From Perkinsus olseni (lineage: Eukaryota > Perkinsozoa > Perkinsida > Perkinsidae), in assembly GCA_013115135.1 (NCBI GenBank), contig JABANP010000041.1:124001-188000 (forward strand): DNA of 64,000 nucleotides, in the 5' to 3' direction. Within the stretch, counting starts at the first letter, position 1. Each line of letters opens with the position of its first letter. A model generated the notes under the pieces. It had not been told where the DNA came from. It saw only the letters and a program-made list of their open reading frames with translations, and made no database searches. Position numbers and translations under genes: made by a program. Shown here one piece after another: positions 43,643-57,854 of this stretch.

Positions 43643-44390
43643 ACGGTTCACTATTTCCAGAAATGCTACCGGCCGTGAACGGCGACGAGTATTCTGTTTT
43701 TTCTTGCCACACGTGAGGCTCAGTTTTAGGAAGTAGCCAGTGAGTGGCAGAACGTTTCTAGGATTGTTTGGGCATCCCGAGCCCGAACGTTTTTACCATG
43801 AGTTTGTAATAGCTTTACGCTCTCTGAACAGCCTACAATAACGTAAGATGAGCAACTATTTGACGAACTTTTCTCTCGGTCGTTACGGATCTATGTTTTG
43901 CGTTGCCATTCGGTAGCTTCAGGGGTGTTACTCGGTGCTGTCGGTTCATCAAACGCCATTGCTACAGTCAAGCGTTACCCTACAATCACCACAATTCGTC
44001 AAATAAGCTCAAACCATCATCGCTTGTTACATGATGATTGCCATGGATGGGAAGACCTCCTTCAGTCCGTTCTTTGGGATCGATTCAGCTGATACCATCA
44101 CAGCAGTCTATAGTCCGCTCCATCGAATGAATAATGGATGCACATCATGGGCCAATACTTCGAGAAGGCCGCAAGTCGCCTAGCGCAGGCCTCCTGATGG
44201 GGGATGCCGGTGGGGAGTATAGTGTTGCACCACCTGTCGGTTCTCTCCCGTACCTCACAATCAACTTCCTCTGAGGAACTCAATCATGATAGCTCTTTCA
44301 CGCGCGGTAAAGACATCATCATGCTGGGCCGCCGGCCATAACAAAATGCGGTATATCAAACACTTCAAAAGCTTCATTCCAAAAAGTCAT
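43643..44390. other. 3' flank of both families (between units 2 and 3)
   Basis: Matches 35576-35898 plus 37121-37609 without the transposon, so it gives the empty site of that insertion. The reverse complement of 43700-44090 recurs at 31017-31430. No gene. Confidence 0.65.
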
Positions 44391-45341
44391 CTACGTACTC
44401 GGGCCGACAGTAGTCGGGGCATCAGTCATCTCGATGGTAGTCGGTGAGGCTCCGGTGGTGACCTCAACGGAGGTAGCAACACCGGCAGTAGTGATTGCAG
44501 CAACAGTCGTAGTCGGGGCATCGGTGGTCACGCCCTCGACCGCAGCTGCAGTGGTGGAGGCTTCAGTAGTCCCATCAGACTCGTCCTTCTGATCGCGTCC
44601 AGCGGCCTCATCGACCGGAGTGGTGACGGAGGCCTCGTCAGTAACAACCGATGGTGTAGTCTCCTCAGAGGGGGCCGCTGTAGTGGTAGGCTGAGGGGCC
44701 GCCACGGTAGTGGTCGCGACAGGAGCATCAGTCGTAGTCGTAGCAACATCGACTGCGGTTGCGGTGGCGACCTCGGAGGTGGTAGTCGTGGCCTCGGCAT
44801 CATCCTTGTCTCTACCGGGAGACTCCCCAGCCGCGGTGGTAACGGGCACCTCGTCAGTCACAGGAGCCGCGGTGGTGACATCAACCTCATCGGTGACGAC
44901 GGCTGGACTGGTCATCTCTGTGGTGTCCCCAGTAGGAGTAGCCTCAGTAGTTCCCTCGGGAGCCGCCGTTGTGACCTCAGTAGCTTCCTCGACATCGGTT
45001 GCTGTAGTAGCCGAACCAGTGGAAGTGTCCTCGCAAGTGCAAGGTACATTGGATAGATGGCAGACGCTAGGGGTGTCCCAGTACTTACAGTACGAGCCGG
45101 GGGTATCCGAGGCACAACCAGCGTCGCAGTTACGAGGAGCTTCAGTCGTCGCACTCGTATCGCAGGAGCACGGGGCATCCGACCCAAAGCAAGTGCTGGG
45201 CGTCTTCCAGTATTTACAATAGGACCCGGGATAAGTGGCAGCACAGTCAGCGTCGCACTCAGTGGTGGAACCTATCACGTATGTGATACCTTGGAGGACA
45301 CTGAAGAAGACGACAGCTACGGGGATAGAGCGAAATGGCAT
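44391..45341 (-). CDS. Thr-rich secreted/surface protein, copy 4 (intact, 316 aa)
   Basis: ATG at 45341. Signal peptide PVAVVFFSVLQG, two Cys-rich SYCKYW modules and a Thr/Ala/Val stalk ending VGPST, nearly identical to copies 2 and 3. Its 5' flank (45342-45850) is uninterrupted and so represents the ancestral upstream region, including the CGCCCGAGCGTTTCGGAAGA block at 45462. It is the last member of the array before single-copy genes resume. Confidence 0.88.
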   Translation of the reverse strand: MPFRSIPVAVVFFSVLQGITYVIGSTTECDADCAATYPGSYCKYWKTPSTCFGSDAPCSCDTSATTEAPRNCDAGCASDTPGSYCKYWDTPSVCHLSNVPCTCEDTSTGSATTATDVEEATEVTTAAPEGTTEATPTGDTTEMTSPAVVTDEVDVTTAAPVTDEVPVTTAAGESPGRDKDDAEATTTTSEVATATAVDVATTTTDAPVATTTVAAPQPTTTAAPSEETTPSVVTDEASVTTPVDEAAGRDQKDESDGTTEASTTAAAVEGVTTDAPTTTVAAITTAGVATSVEVTTGASPTTIEMTDAPTTVGPST

Positions 45342-47026
45342 CAAGATGGGATGAAAGAAGGACTATGCACCCAGCGAGCTACGCCAGTCGCGGAATCCCT
45401 CAAGCAGATCCGGCTTGTTTTGTAGCGTACGGTATAGATCACTGTCGCCGAGAATCATCTCGCCCGAGCGTTTCGGAAGATGCTCCACGCAGTGCGGTGT
45501 CCAATTGTTAGCGGTGCGACTGACAACGCATGGGTTCTTGCTGAAGAGTCTTCAGTGAAGACTAGTAGTCTCCCTCGGGTAATCGTTGCCTGTCTATGAT
45601 CGAGGATGTTCTCCGAAGCAGTCTAAGTACATTTATCCCTAAGCAGGCGTGCAGCAGGTTGCAATGCTGTAGTAAATTTCTCACTTTTACACAGCAGTTG
45701 CCTCAAAGCACTTCACGAGATGAACTACTCCGACTGCAACGCGAAGAGTCGTGATACGCTTCGATATCACAGTTGACAAATAGTGTGGATACACATCCGG
45801 TGTGTGCCAGTTCGAGGTCCAAAAGTTATCGCCGGTTTAGTTGGTTTTCAAACTGTATGCCCGACCTTGGTTTCGAGAGTAAGGATTCGAATTGCTCATA
45901 CATCGCCTACCGAGGTGAGATGAGGAACCCATCTTGAAGATGGACGCGGTTATGGCGCGATAATTATCCGCATCGATTAGGGCCAGTTCCCTCTTCGACA
46001 GTCCGGCGTCCATCGTCGAAATGGATACGTGCTGTCTGGCTCGGCTGCGAGGAGAGAATAGACGTCTGTTATGAGATGTATCGAGGATGGTGGTGAACAT
46101 CACTACGAGTCGGTTGAGGCAACGAACGTCAAAGGCTCAGAGGGGCCAGTCCGGTCTGAGTTCACTCTCTCGACTACGAGTAGTATGGTCGGCTTGTGCC
46201 CGTGTAATGCACGCATTGGCAGTCGACGCCCTCGATACTGCAGCACCGGCCTACCGTTAGCGGGGCACCACCTTTTGTGTTATCATTCGGTGCGCTCATC
46301 GCTTGAAGAAACTTGAGCCGCGCGACAACCTGGTTGTTGGATTTCTCAGAATCCCGAATCATCGTCCCCACCTCCAGTCCGACCTTTCAGCACTCTGAGC
46401 TAGTCTTCAGCGCCAAACAGGATAGGGAAAGTCACCACGTGCTAAGTCATTACGCCACCTGTCTTTGTTATAGACGTGCTGTGTTTTCACTAAGCCCGAG
46501 ACCGCGCCCACCAGCATACCCTTATTCAGAGTGGTCCCGGAGGCGGCCGACGGTCTCTCGACTATTCCTGACTCGGTCGAAATCCCTTCCACTTTGGTTT
46601 GATACTTGAAACGACTCTCGGGCCTTCCCAGAAACATTCACTCTTTGTGAGACATGCTTATCAAGTCACATATACAGCATACGATTCCACTTTCGTCTCC
46701 CACTCAGCTTCTTCGATTCATACTCTCGCCACCGTTGAAGTGACCGAGGCACTCCCCGAGTCATCGCCTTCGACCAATTCTCTCGTCTCTTTTGTATCCT
46801 GGCTGCCCTCCTTTCATGCATTCGGCGTGGTAGCTCTCAGTGAGTTGAAGTGGCTGACCATAAAAACGCTCCGTCGACTAGACACCATCAGTAATGACAC
46901 TCACAAACCCCATTTGATTTTGCCTGGCCAATTCATGAGGACCCGCCGAGAGAACGACTTGCCAGCAGCGAACTTCCGTCCAGCACCTCGTTGGTATCTG
47001 CAGAAATCCGCGATTTTCACGAGGGA
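45342..47026. other. End of the duplicated unit and a 1.1-kb stretch of uncertain content
   Basis: 45342-45850 is the Thr-rich 5' flank. From 45850 to 47026 frames on both strands reach 90-150 codons (longest 46599-47054, plus), but none has a recognisable motif or consistent exon structure, so I make no gene call. Confidence 0.4.
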
Positions 47027-48600
47027 TCAGCAGACGGCGTTCTCGTGCCTCTGAATCGGTAGTGCCCAGTCGAGTCGGGCCTTGTAGTGTGCATGAGGAG
47101 GAAGGTCATCCAAGACCTCCTTCAGAGTGTTGATAGCCTGCGTCTGGCTGGAGTGCTTCCACCCGTAGGCCCGCTCTAACACGTTAATCTGGTGACGGGT
47201 TAGACGTCGGTACACGGGGTCTTTGGAGAGACTATGAGCCACTCGCTGTAGAGTGGGGTACCTCGGAGAGGTCGCAGGTGCGATCCCGGCACCTGTCATC
47301 CAGTTGCACTAACCTCATCATGCGTTCCTCAGGATCAATTTCACGGCCAAATTTGGTGCCGCCCAAAACCCCCCGAGGCTGTGCAGCCGGAGTGAAACCG
47401 AAATGGTTATTGAAGGGGTGGAAGTATCTCCACTGGGGTTGGGGCGCTCGAAACTCCGGATAGCCTGCCGCCGTCCTGAAGAGCCAACATGAGAACCGTT
47501 GCACGAGGTTCAGAGTTACTTCAAAATGCCACCCTTGGTCTTCTTAATCCAGTCAAGAACCTGACAATAAATGCTTCGCTCCGCTAAGAATTAGCCAGCA
47601 GGCGTCCTCACATCGGTGACTCCTATCCAGCTTCTGCCTCAGTCGATCCCTAGGGTCATGAGCCCACTCCGTGACCCCTCTGAATGACATGAGAGGCTCG
47701 AGGAGGTCGGGAGGCATGGGGGCCTTGCTGCGGAGCCTTAGCAAATCTGAAGCCACCCGATTCCACTGGTAACTCGTACTCTCTCCCAACTACCATCACT
47801 AGTGTCCAGCGTGTAATCGATCATGCTCTCATCGAGTTGGTTTCGGGCGCACTCGTCTCTCAGCAGCCGCTCCCGTGTCTGCCGCTTCATCATATACGGA
47901 GCCTCGTAGTCCGACAGCTCATTGGTGAGTACAGGGCGGGCCTGCAGACCACATCGGCGGGACACAAAGGGCTCCTACGCATATGCTTCGTGTCGGGGCA
48001 AATCGTCCTCGTTATTGAAAAGTTATAATTGCAGAATTGATACATCCAACCAGCGGAGAAATACGACAAACAGTCAAAATGATCACAATCATTCCTCCAG
48101 CACCCGAAGAAATAGCACCCCTTCAATCAGCGACCTGCTTCTCCAGAACAACCTACGACTTTACGGATACTAACGGCTCTCCCTTGAAGAAGAAATCGCC
48201 ATTGCCATACCAGAGACTACCACGACGACAGCCTATCATCACCCCACCCACCTCGCTGGTCACATGCTTCCTAAAGGCCTGCTTCAATACGTCCACGAAT
48301 CTGTCGCTATCATGAGGTACTTCATCGGCACCCAGACTATCACTGGCGTGCCGATAGACCTCCGAGTACATCTCCGCCTTGAACACGTCCTCCACCAAAG
48401 ACTTTACCACACCATCTTTGAATCGCCAGTGGGCTGCAACGTAAGTCGGCTCCGGCTCCTCGTAGCCCTCGTTCTCCGTCGTTTGCATCTTCTTAGCCAT
48501 TTTCTGCCGCCTCTTGGTCATCCGTCCTCGTCGTCGGCCCGCCCAGAACTGCGCCATGTAACGATTGTACTCTCCTATGAAGGCCCTGCCAAAGTCGAAG
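47027..48600 (-). CDS. Uncharacterised conserved-looking protein with 28-44 nt introns (3' part well resolved)
   Basis: Frames join cleanly across short GT-AG introns from 47790 down to the TGA at 47027: a segment with SKAPMPPDLLEPLMSF, a 28-nt intron, RSIYCQVLDWIKKTKGGILK, a 44-nt intron, TAAGYPEFRAPQPQWRYF and GFTPAAQPRGVLGGTKFG, a 31-nt intron, then RYPTLQRVAHSLSKDPVYRR and the end IQRHENAVC. Upstream exons probably include 47800-47940 (NELSDYEAPYMMKRQTRERL) and 48160-48600 (FGRAFIGEYNRYMAQFW, a Lys/Arg-rich run, then TYVAAHWRFKDGVVKSLVED). The links between these upstream parts are not resolved. The basic, aromatic composition is reminiscent of organellar ribosomal proteins, but I do not recognise the family. 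Confidence 0.55.
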
Positions 48601-49490
48601 GTAACGTCTCTTCAGGACGAGCTCGAAGCCCACCTCTTCTCCTGCAGTTCAAGCTCTCGGCCTTCAGGAACTCTACTACCAACTGGGAGGGACGGGCTGA
48701 GGGAATAAAAGTGATACGCCCCAGCAGGATGGATGAGCGATGGTATCAGCGACCCCCTTACTCGATCTGGTCGGCGCCGGGCCTTTGCTGAGTTTGTCTG
48801 ACCCCGAACGATGACTTGTAGTGCTCCCACATACTCTCGGCGGTCTGCGGCTTCGGAAGGTGTTGGACAGCAGCCTGAGGAAGCCATCATGAGTATCCCC
48901 GGTCATCACGAACACTGCTATGACCTTCAGCCATTCGCTGTACTCCGGTGCCAACGTCCGTCCACTGCCGTCCCCGTGGTGCCGTTGTGCTCGACTCTGC
49001 GCCCTGCCCGACGACTGGTGGCTCCGAGAACGGGCAGCTTTCAGAGTATCTGGAGGTATCAATCGCTCGAGCCCGGGTCACCCCACCTCTGCTAGGCTCA
49101 GTGCGGCGTTGCGTGAAACATTAGATCTGCGACGATAAACACAGACTGTATCAAACAGCTCAGCGTGATCTGATTTATACGCTGAGAACAAATATCGATC
49201 TCACCAGTATTGCTATCGTCTCCTTTTCAGCCGTTGCCGCCGCACTCTTTCCAAAGGCGGCAAGTATATCTGCATTCCCTCCGCTTGTTGCGTCGGACAG
49301 CTTCAACCCACTCGGTCGCAGCAACCCCCTCACCACCAGGCATGCCGGCGGACGGGACATGACCCAGGGACGAAAACAAAACCGCTGACGAGGGCGCAGT
49401 CGGAAAGCAGGGCTGCTGTAGGCGGTGATCGACGCTAAGAAACCACAACTATACAACCAACGTATATCAGAAACATCACAACGACGCAAG
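48601..49490. other. Unresolved region, probably 5' exons and spacer of the minus-strand gene
   Basis: Minus frames include PEYSEWLKVIAVFVMTGDTH (near 48930), which looks protein-like, but neither exon ends nor a start codon can be fixed. Plus-strand frames overlap. No repeat seen. Confidence 0.35.
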
Positions 49491-50640
49491 TCATGCCCTG
49501 CTGAGCTCCAGCCTGCCCCGCCTTCTCCTCCTTCCACGACCCCCACGCCTTATCGGAGCGGCCAGCGGGGGTGGGGCAGCGGCCTCAACCGTAGTGGTCG
49601 ACGCGACAGTATCACCCTCATCTCCTCGAGGTGATGCCGATCCGCATTCTCTGACTAGCAGCTCCACCAGATCTCCCAGATATGCAGCGTTCTGAAGCGG
49701 GATTCTCCACTCCAAAGGATGCTCATGGAAATGATCAGCGATATAACCTCCGTTGACTTGACAGGAGCATCGCTCACACGCACTACCGGATGCCACGGTC
49801 CGAACAGAATTGATATACGGTTCACCACAACGACGACGGTGCCGTCACTCACCTGGTTGCGGTTGTCGAAAGTGTCCGCCCGCACCGCTATAACTCCCGA
49901 CTCCTTATCGTATCGCTTCGGCCCTACCACTTCAGCCATGGTATCCGCATGACTTCTATCAGCAACATCAGTCGCCTTAAAGCAAGCAGTCACCCCTTCC
50001 ATCGAACCCTCGTAACGATTCGGGTTCCTCTCCACCGTCGGAGGGCCCCACCATCTGATATCCATCAGAGGCGACGGTCCACTGGTGGAAAATACCTACG
50101 CCTTGTAATGTATGGTATGAGGGAAGCGGAATCTATGGTCCTCAGTCGGACTCCTCGGCAGATGGCTGCCGTGCTGCAGCGCCGTCAGACCCGTGACGAA
50201 TTGGGATTGATCTCTGAGCAGCAGCAGAAGCAGAAGAGGGAATACTTCCCAGAAAAGTTCCGGTTAGTAACAGCCACACCTTTTCTTCAAGGAAGAGACG
50301 AGGGCCCAGACAGTCGTTCTTAGCAGTATTCAAGCCGGACGAAAAATGCTTAACCACCACCAAAGAAAGCACATTAGCACCCGCTCAATCGTAGTAGGTC
50401 GGTCGCCGAACAGCTCCGGCACGGTAGTATCGAATCGGAGCCGCTCGACGACCGTACTGGCCACCAATGGCAATTGACCATCCTTACATGCCAGCTTTCT
50501 CCTCTTCAAATTCACGCGAAGTTGGAGTAGTGTGAGTGAGACCAGCAAACTCATACATCCGATGCAGCGTGTAGCGACGGAAGTCCTTCTTACGGCGTAT
50601 CTGACGGAGATGGCCAACAGTTCATTGCTTTCCGTCTTCC
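49491..50640 (-). CDS. Uncharacterised gene, minus strand, short introns
   Basis: The 5' part reads KKDFRRYTLHRMYEFAGLTH ... EFEEEKAG, a 31-nt intron (about 50463-50493), then TVVERLRFDTTVPELFGDRP. Further exons read ADTFDNRNQVSDGTVVVVVN (near 49860) and IPLQNAAYLGDLVELLVREC (near 49670), ending in a Gly/Arg-rich basic tail with stop at 49491. The middle (50100-50300) is open in both strands: minus ends in FRFPHTIHYKA, while the plus strand gives a charged, Gln-rich frame (EQQQKQKREYFPEKF), so strand assignment there is doubtful. I do not recognise the family. The Tyr/Phe/Arg-rich start would fit a mitochondrial ribosomal or RNA-binding protein, as a guess only. Confidence 0.4.
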
Positions 50641-50942
50641 AGCCTGCCCTAACGACCCCTCATCACTCTGCGCTACTGAAGGCACTGCCGGCTAGCCAAC
50701 TACTGAACAAACCCTCGCGCTGCAGCAGTCCCCACATGTACCGATGTCGTCATTCCACAAGGGGGGGTTTGACCATTCCTAGCTGCCATTCCAACGTTCT
50801 ACCATCATTCTACCTATTCATATAGGTGAAGGTATCAACATACTCTGGATCATACTGTTTTCAATCCCTATCTATCATTAGAAAATTCCTGTATGAAAAT
50901 CATAAATTATAATTCACTGATGATTCGCACTACTCAATCAAT

Positions 50943-51654
50943 TTAGTGCCAGCCAGTAGCATAGCGACCACTATTGCGCCCACCACCTTCGGCTAACCTC
51001 ATACCACACCTCCCTACTTGGTTCCTGTCCTGTTTCGTCAGCCTCGATACATGCTGTCTGATGTTCTTAGCGATCTCATAAGGGCTCTGCGGGTTGCCGA
51101 TCCGGTCCTCCAATCGCAGTGGTGGGAGGCCCTTCGTCGCCAAATGCTCCGCCGTGGGAATGATTTTTTTCTGCTTCCTCTGTTTCGGCTTCGCAAACCA
51201 CCGCCGACCGCCCAGATGCAACCACGGTGTTTCAAGCGACCGTACATCCACCAAAGAGATGAGGCACGACCGACCGCCTATCAGCTGCCGGGGCGTGGAC
51301 ACCATCAACGGCAGAAAAGAATCAGACTGTCCTGGGAAAACCGCTGGTGATTCTCCGTCAGCAATGCAGATAACACGTACCATCCGAGCGCCCAAATCGA
51401 CAACCCCATCGAGAGATAAAATAGCTCTAACGGAAGCTTCACAGCGTGACTCAAGGCCAATGAGGGCTGATGATTCTGCGGAATCTGTGACCGAGAAGAC
51501 GTAGTGTGTCCGATTCTGACGCTTTAATCGCGTCACCTCGTGAGGACCACTTCATCATTGAGGTGCAGGCAGAGGTGGAGGCAAGCCGAACCAGTCCAGA
51601 TATCAAATCCCTCCGCGACCGCGTCCCTCCATCGTGATTGAGAAAGAAACACAT
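50943..51654 (-). CDS. Uncharacterised minus-strand gene between SEH1 and its downstream neighbour
   Basis: The upstream frame reads WRDAVAEGFDIWTGSACLHL ... LNDEVVLTR (51540-51640). After an unresolved junction near 51510-51540 it continues for about 190 codons (THYVFSVTDSAESSALIG, then VVDLGARMVRVICIADGESP, a basic KPKQRKQKK, ending GGRNSGRYATGWH at 50943). No known domain is evident. Its start would lie about 60 bp beyond the SEH1 stop, in tandem orientation, typical of this gene-dense block. Confidence 0.45.
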
Positions 51655-51713
51655 CAGGCTTCAAGCTGAATACAAATTATCACAAAAATGGTTACGACTT
51701 TGACGGAGGACTA

Positions 51714-54264
51714 CTAAGAACGTTTCGTAGCTGCTGAGGCAGGCGACCTTCGACCCTTCACATCCTCAACCCACTTCCCCTCTCTTGTCCGCTCGCGATG
51801 CCATATCCGCACCTTCATCAACAATTGACAGGGCTGTCACGCGCCACGAAATTACCTGGCCTCCTTCCTGTGCTGTCGCTAATATGGTGCCTGTTAAGTC
51901 CCAAGCGACTCTCCAGACTGGTCCAGCGTTGGGACCGAGGTCGAGAGTTTGAGCGTGGGAGAGGTTGCCGGCCACCGAACAGTTGAATATGCACACTAGG
52001 TTGCTGCTGCCGCAGACAACTAGAATGTCGAAAGGCCTAAAACAAAGTAAGAGACTGAGAGGGGCCTCCTGGGTCATTCTGCAATTCATATCAGAATTAT
52101 ACACGTCTGATGAGGACCCTATCGTACGGTACATTATACGACTCACAATCGCCGCCGTGTACAACTCGTAACAACCAACCAAGCAAACATCCCCCGTCAG
52201 CGCCACACGCGTTATGCTTGCTTAATAATACCACGTTGTGACGCGAATTCGAGCGTTGGGAGATAACGGGGGGAAGTGTTGGACGAGCGGTAACGACCCT
52301 AAGGCGATTTTTCAATAGCTGTGATTAGTGTGCCAACAACATGAGGTTCCAAATGAGCTCATACCGACTGCACCGATTACGAGATCTTCAAATTGTTCAT
52401 GGAATTTTGAAATAGCCTCCAGCAATCCTGCCGTGGCATTAGGAGTGAACACACTCAGACGGCAAGCATTCGGGTCCCTCACCCTTCCTACTACCTGCAT
52501 AGGTTCGGGCGCCCAGGCGACATCCTTGGCAGCCGCCATCCGCCCAGTGCTGTCCTTACAGCCAACTACGCATGACTTCTCCAGCCATCTCCCACCACCT
52601 CCGCCACCAGCAGCCGCAATCTCCGACCGACCGCTGCCTTGCCGTCCCGATTGGTTATCGAGTAGCTTCACCAGACCGCTGTGGCCCACTACGACCAACC
52701 TCTCACACTGCACTATCGAACTGGTGCACCACGACAGAGCTGTCGCCCCTACAGGAAGCATCCTGAACAGTAGAGAAACTCATCAAGTGGCTCCATAAAG
52801 CAGCCAGAGTCAAACGAGGAAGGGAACTGGGTGGGTGAGACCTCTGGGAAGGTTCGGTAACATTGAAAAGCGCACAGTGCTAGTCTTCAGCACACCAGTA
52901 TTCTGGTAATTCACCGTAATCACGACAGGATTTATTCGTAGCTGAGCAAGTTCGTTCCGAGAGACGGGTCAAAAATGAGATCGGAAATGTAATCCATAGG
53001 GTGGCAAGGCGAAACTCTCCCTCCGCCCATGCACCCCCCCGTAGTACGTTTTCTCGTTATTATTCGCATTCCCATCGATGACGCTGGACGGCACCGGCGA
53101 TACAGCAGCTGCTGTATTGAGGGAGTTGGCCCGCAGTCTGCTAACGGTTATGACATCCTCCAACACCCACGTCGCCAGATTAACCGGGTCCATCGCTTCA
53201 TACCTGGGCGGACGATATACTCGCAGATTCAACATCGGATCGAGATGAACAACTAGGCTACGGAAAAAGGTGGCGCACTTCATTATGTGTCAAATGACGA
53301 GGGCAATTTCGTCACCCGATGGAATACTGAGTTACATCGCAGTTTCTGAATCCCGAAGGGTGAATAATCCTGGAGGGAAAATGGCCAATCTTTCTCGAAT
53401 CGTTTCCGGTGTCCTTCGAACGCAATCGCCCTCCGCTATTTATTACGTTCGCACGCATCCGCTTGCACTGCATGAGGCAAGCTTGAGCCCCCATCGACGA
53501 GGGGCAAACTGGATGTCAGTTACGGCATGGGAACTATCGGTCAGGCACGCCCTTTTCCTCCATCGAGTGTTGGTAGCTGAACCAATACAAGTTGACCCAT
53601 TCCGAATCTTTCACTAGCCAACCTAAGATACACCCCTGTACTACATCCCTGACCCCTCATTCCTTTCTGCTTCTCTGTATCATCATCATACTCCTCGCAA
53701 CTCCATATTGAAACCACTCGGTCCTCGCTGCAGCTCGCTATAATCTCACCGAACTCGGGATAAGCCCAATCTGAGCGGAAATATCCGATCCCGCTCCGTG
53801 ATTCAGAACAAAAGGAAACCTCTCATTGAGAGGGTCACTATCCCAACAGCGCCTGCCCTCTGGTAAGGACCAACCTACGGCGTCAATCTAGGAATGGTCG
53901 AGAACAATAGAGCTCATCTTCGACGAACCTATCGCCAAGTTACTACCTAGTCTCCAAATGGGAGCGTTGTGTGCCGATGCTATGCAAGCCTCCAGCTCCC
54001 AATCATCACCATCCTCGCTCACTTTCCAAATTAATATATTCTGCGCTGACGTGCACATCGCCCTGACATAATTCGTATCTTGGACGCTCAACCCCAAGAT
54101 ACTTTCTCGACTTACACCTTATCGCCGTAGTAACTGAAGCTTACATCATGAACATAATCAGAATCGCTCGCTACAGGCACGCCAAACTTAGAGTCTAACA
54201 ATCTCCGCTGCGAGGGCTGCGAGGCCGCGGCCTCCTCGGTTGAAGCGGGGACATGATCAACCAT
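51714..54264 (-). CDS. SEH1: SEH1-like WD40 nucleoporin (Nup107-160/Y complex)
   Basis: SEH1 is a beta-propeller that packs with Nup85 in the nuclear pore Y complex and with Mio/WDR24/WDR59 in the GATOR2/SEA complex. Exon fragments follow the SEH1 propeller in order. The start MVDHVPASTEEAA at 54264; DYVHDVSFSYYGDKV; AMCTSAQNILIWKV and ASAHNAPIWR (53950-54060); WAYPEFGEIIASCSEDRVVS (53700-53780, the hallmark second blade). Then AVTDIQFAPRRWGLKLASCS (53455-53530); VYRPPRYEAMDPVNLATWVL (53150-53225); DVAWAPEP (52490-52530); VWRVAWDLTGTILATAQEGG (51860-51920); and, after a 43-nt intron, VRIWHRERTREGKWVED ending ATKRS with stop at 51714. Introns are numerous and not all ends are fixed. The neighbour PABP lies 456 bp upstream in the same orientation. 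Confidence 0.85.
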
Positions 54265-54720
54265 GACCTCCCCTACAAAGAGAGTTCCCCTAGTGACAAT
54301 AGACTGGACACAACACAGTGAGAAGGTTTAACAAAATCACGTTCACCGCATCATCATCATATTCGAGTATTCATCATCTTCCATCCATCCACAAGCATTT
54401 ATTATTATCATCGTCATCAGCAGCTGCCTAGTTACCGTTTTTATGCTTTTTCTATCAAATTATTAACCTTCGCACCTGTCTTCATCATCATCGTCTTCAT
54501 AATGCCGACATCATCGCATCATCATCTTCATCACACAATTTCTCCGCCAAGATCGCATCACCGATCGGGAGGTAACAACAGAAAATAATAAGTAAAAATG
54601 ACAACGGATAAAAATATAAAACCATCAGGGCTTTCCATAGCCCCGCATTCACGTCATTCGTGATATATAAAAAATAAAAATATCAAATTCGTAATAATGG
54701 ACAACCACCACTTCCATCAA
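54265..54720. other. AT-rich spacer between PABP and SEH1, ATC-rich simple sequence
   Basis: Holds many CATCAT/TCATCA tracts (54345-54550) and A/T-rich runs (54580-54690). It must contain the PABP 3' UTR and the SEH1 upstream region. No conserved box recognised. Confidence 0.5.
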
Positions 54721-57423
<2,703 letters not shown>

Positions 57424-57854
57424 TTTTCTTTTTTTGAGCTTCTTTTAAGTTGCTTTTTGACCCGATCGGATGACCGGATGGTAGGTTAACGGAAAGAACC
57501 GCCGTAACGAACTGAAACGGCGCAAGATACTCCCAGCCGACCTTAAACGTATCTTCCCCCCTTCAACCTCCCCCCAGGCCCCAATCGCTGCCCTACACGC
57601 ACAATGGTGACCATTTGCGGGCCTCTAGAGACCCCTAGCCAGCACGACAGCCCCTGTAGAGGTTAACCTCAAGTAAAGAGCGACCAACCGCCTGCGATTA
57701 CGACCGCGGCGCATTTCGCACACGCCCAGACAATCGATTCCATTTCGAGCGCGTTGTCATCCGTGAGACCCCGGTTCGATCCCCGGCCCCGACACCTTTA
57801 TACCGATTCACACCACTGGACCAACCGTAGCTTCAGGGTTCTTCATCTTCCCAG
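57424..57854. promoter_or_regulatory. Divergent promoter region of PABP and NOC3-like genes
   Basis: 431 bp between two start codons pointing away from each other, so both promoters must lie here. A pyrimidine/purine-skewed run (TTTTTCTTTTTTT, 57424-57436) is directly upstream of the PABP ATG. CCCCGGTTCGATCCCCGG at 57769-57786 contains a B-box-like hairpin but lacks the rest of a tRNA. No TATA box is evident. Confidence 0.5.

Noticed and set aside
46599..47054. 151-codon plus frame
   Set aside because: No motif, and its end overlaps the well-supported 3' end of the minus-strand gene at 47027.
47225..47300. tRNA gene suggested by a B-box-like GGTGCGATCCC and an A-box-like stretch
   Set aside because: The acceptor arms do not pair, the B box has a mismatch, and the segment fits an intron of a minus-strand gene with intact frame on both sides.
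57720..57800. tRNA-Asp-like 3' half (GTC loop and CCCCGGTTCGATCCCCGG)
   Set aside because: No matching 5' acceptor or D-arm; T-stem has a mismatch with a seven-base loop. At most a fragment.
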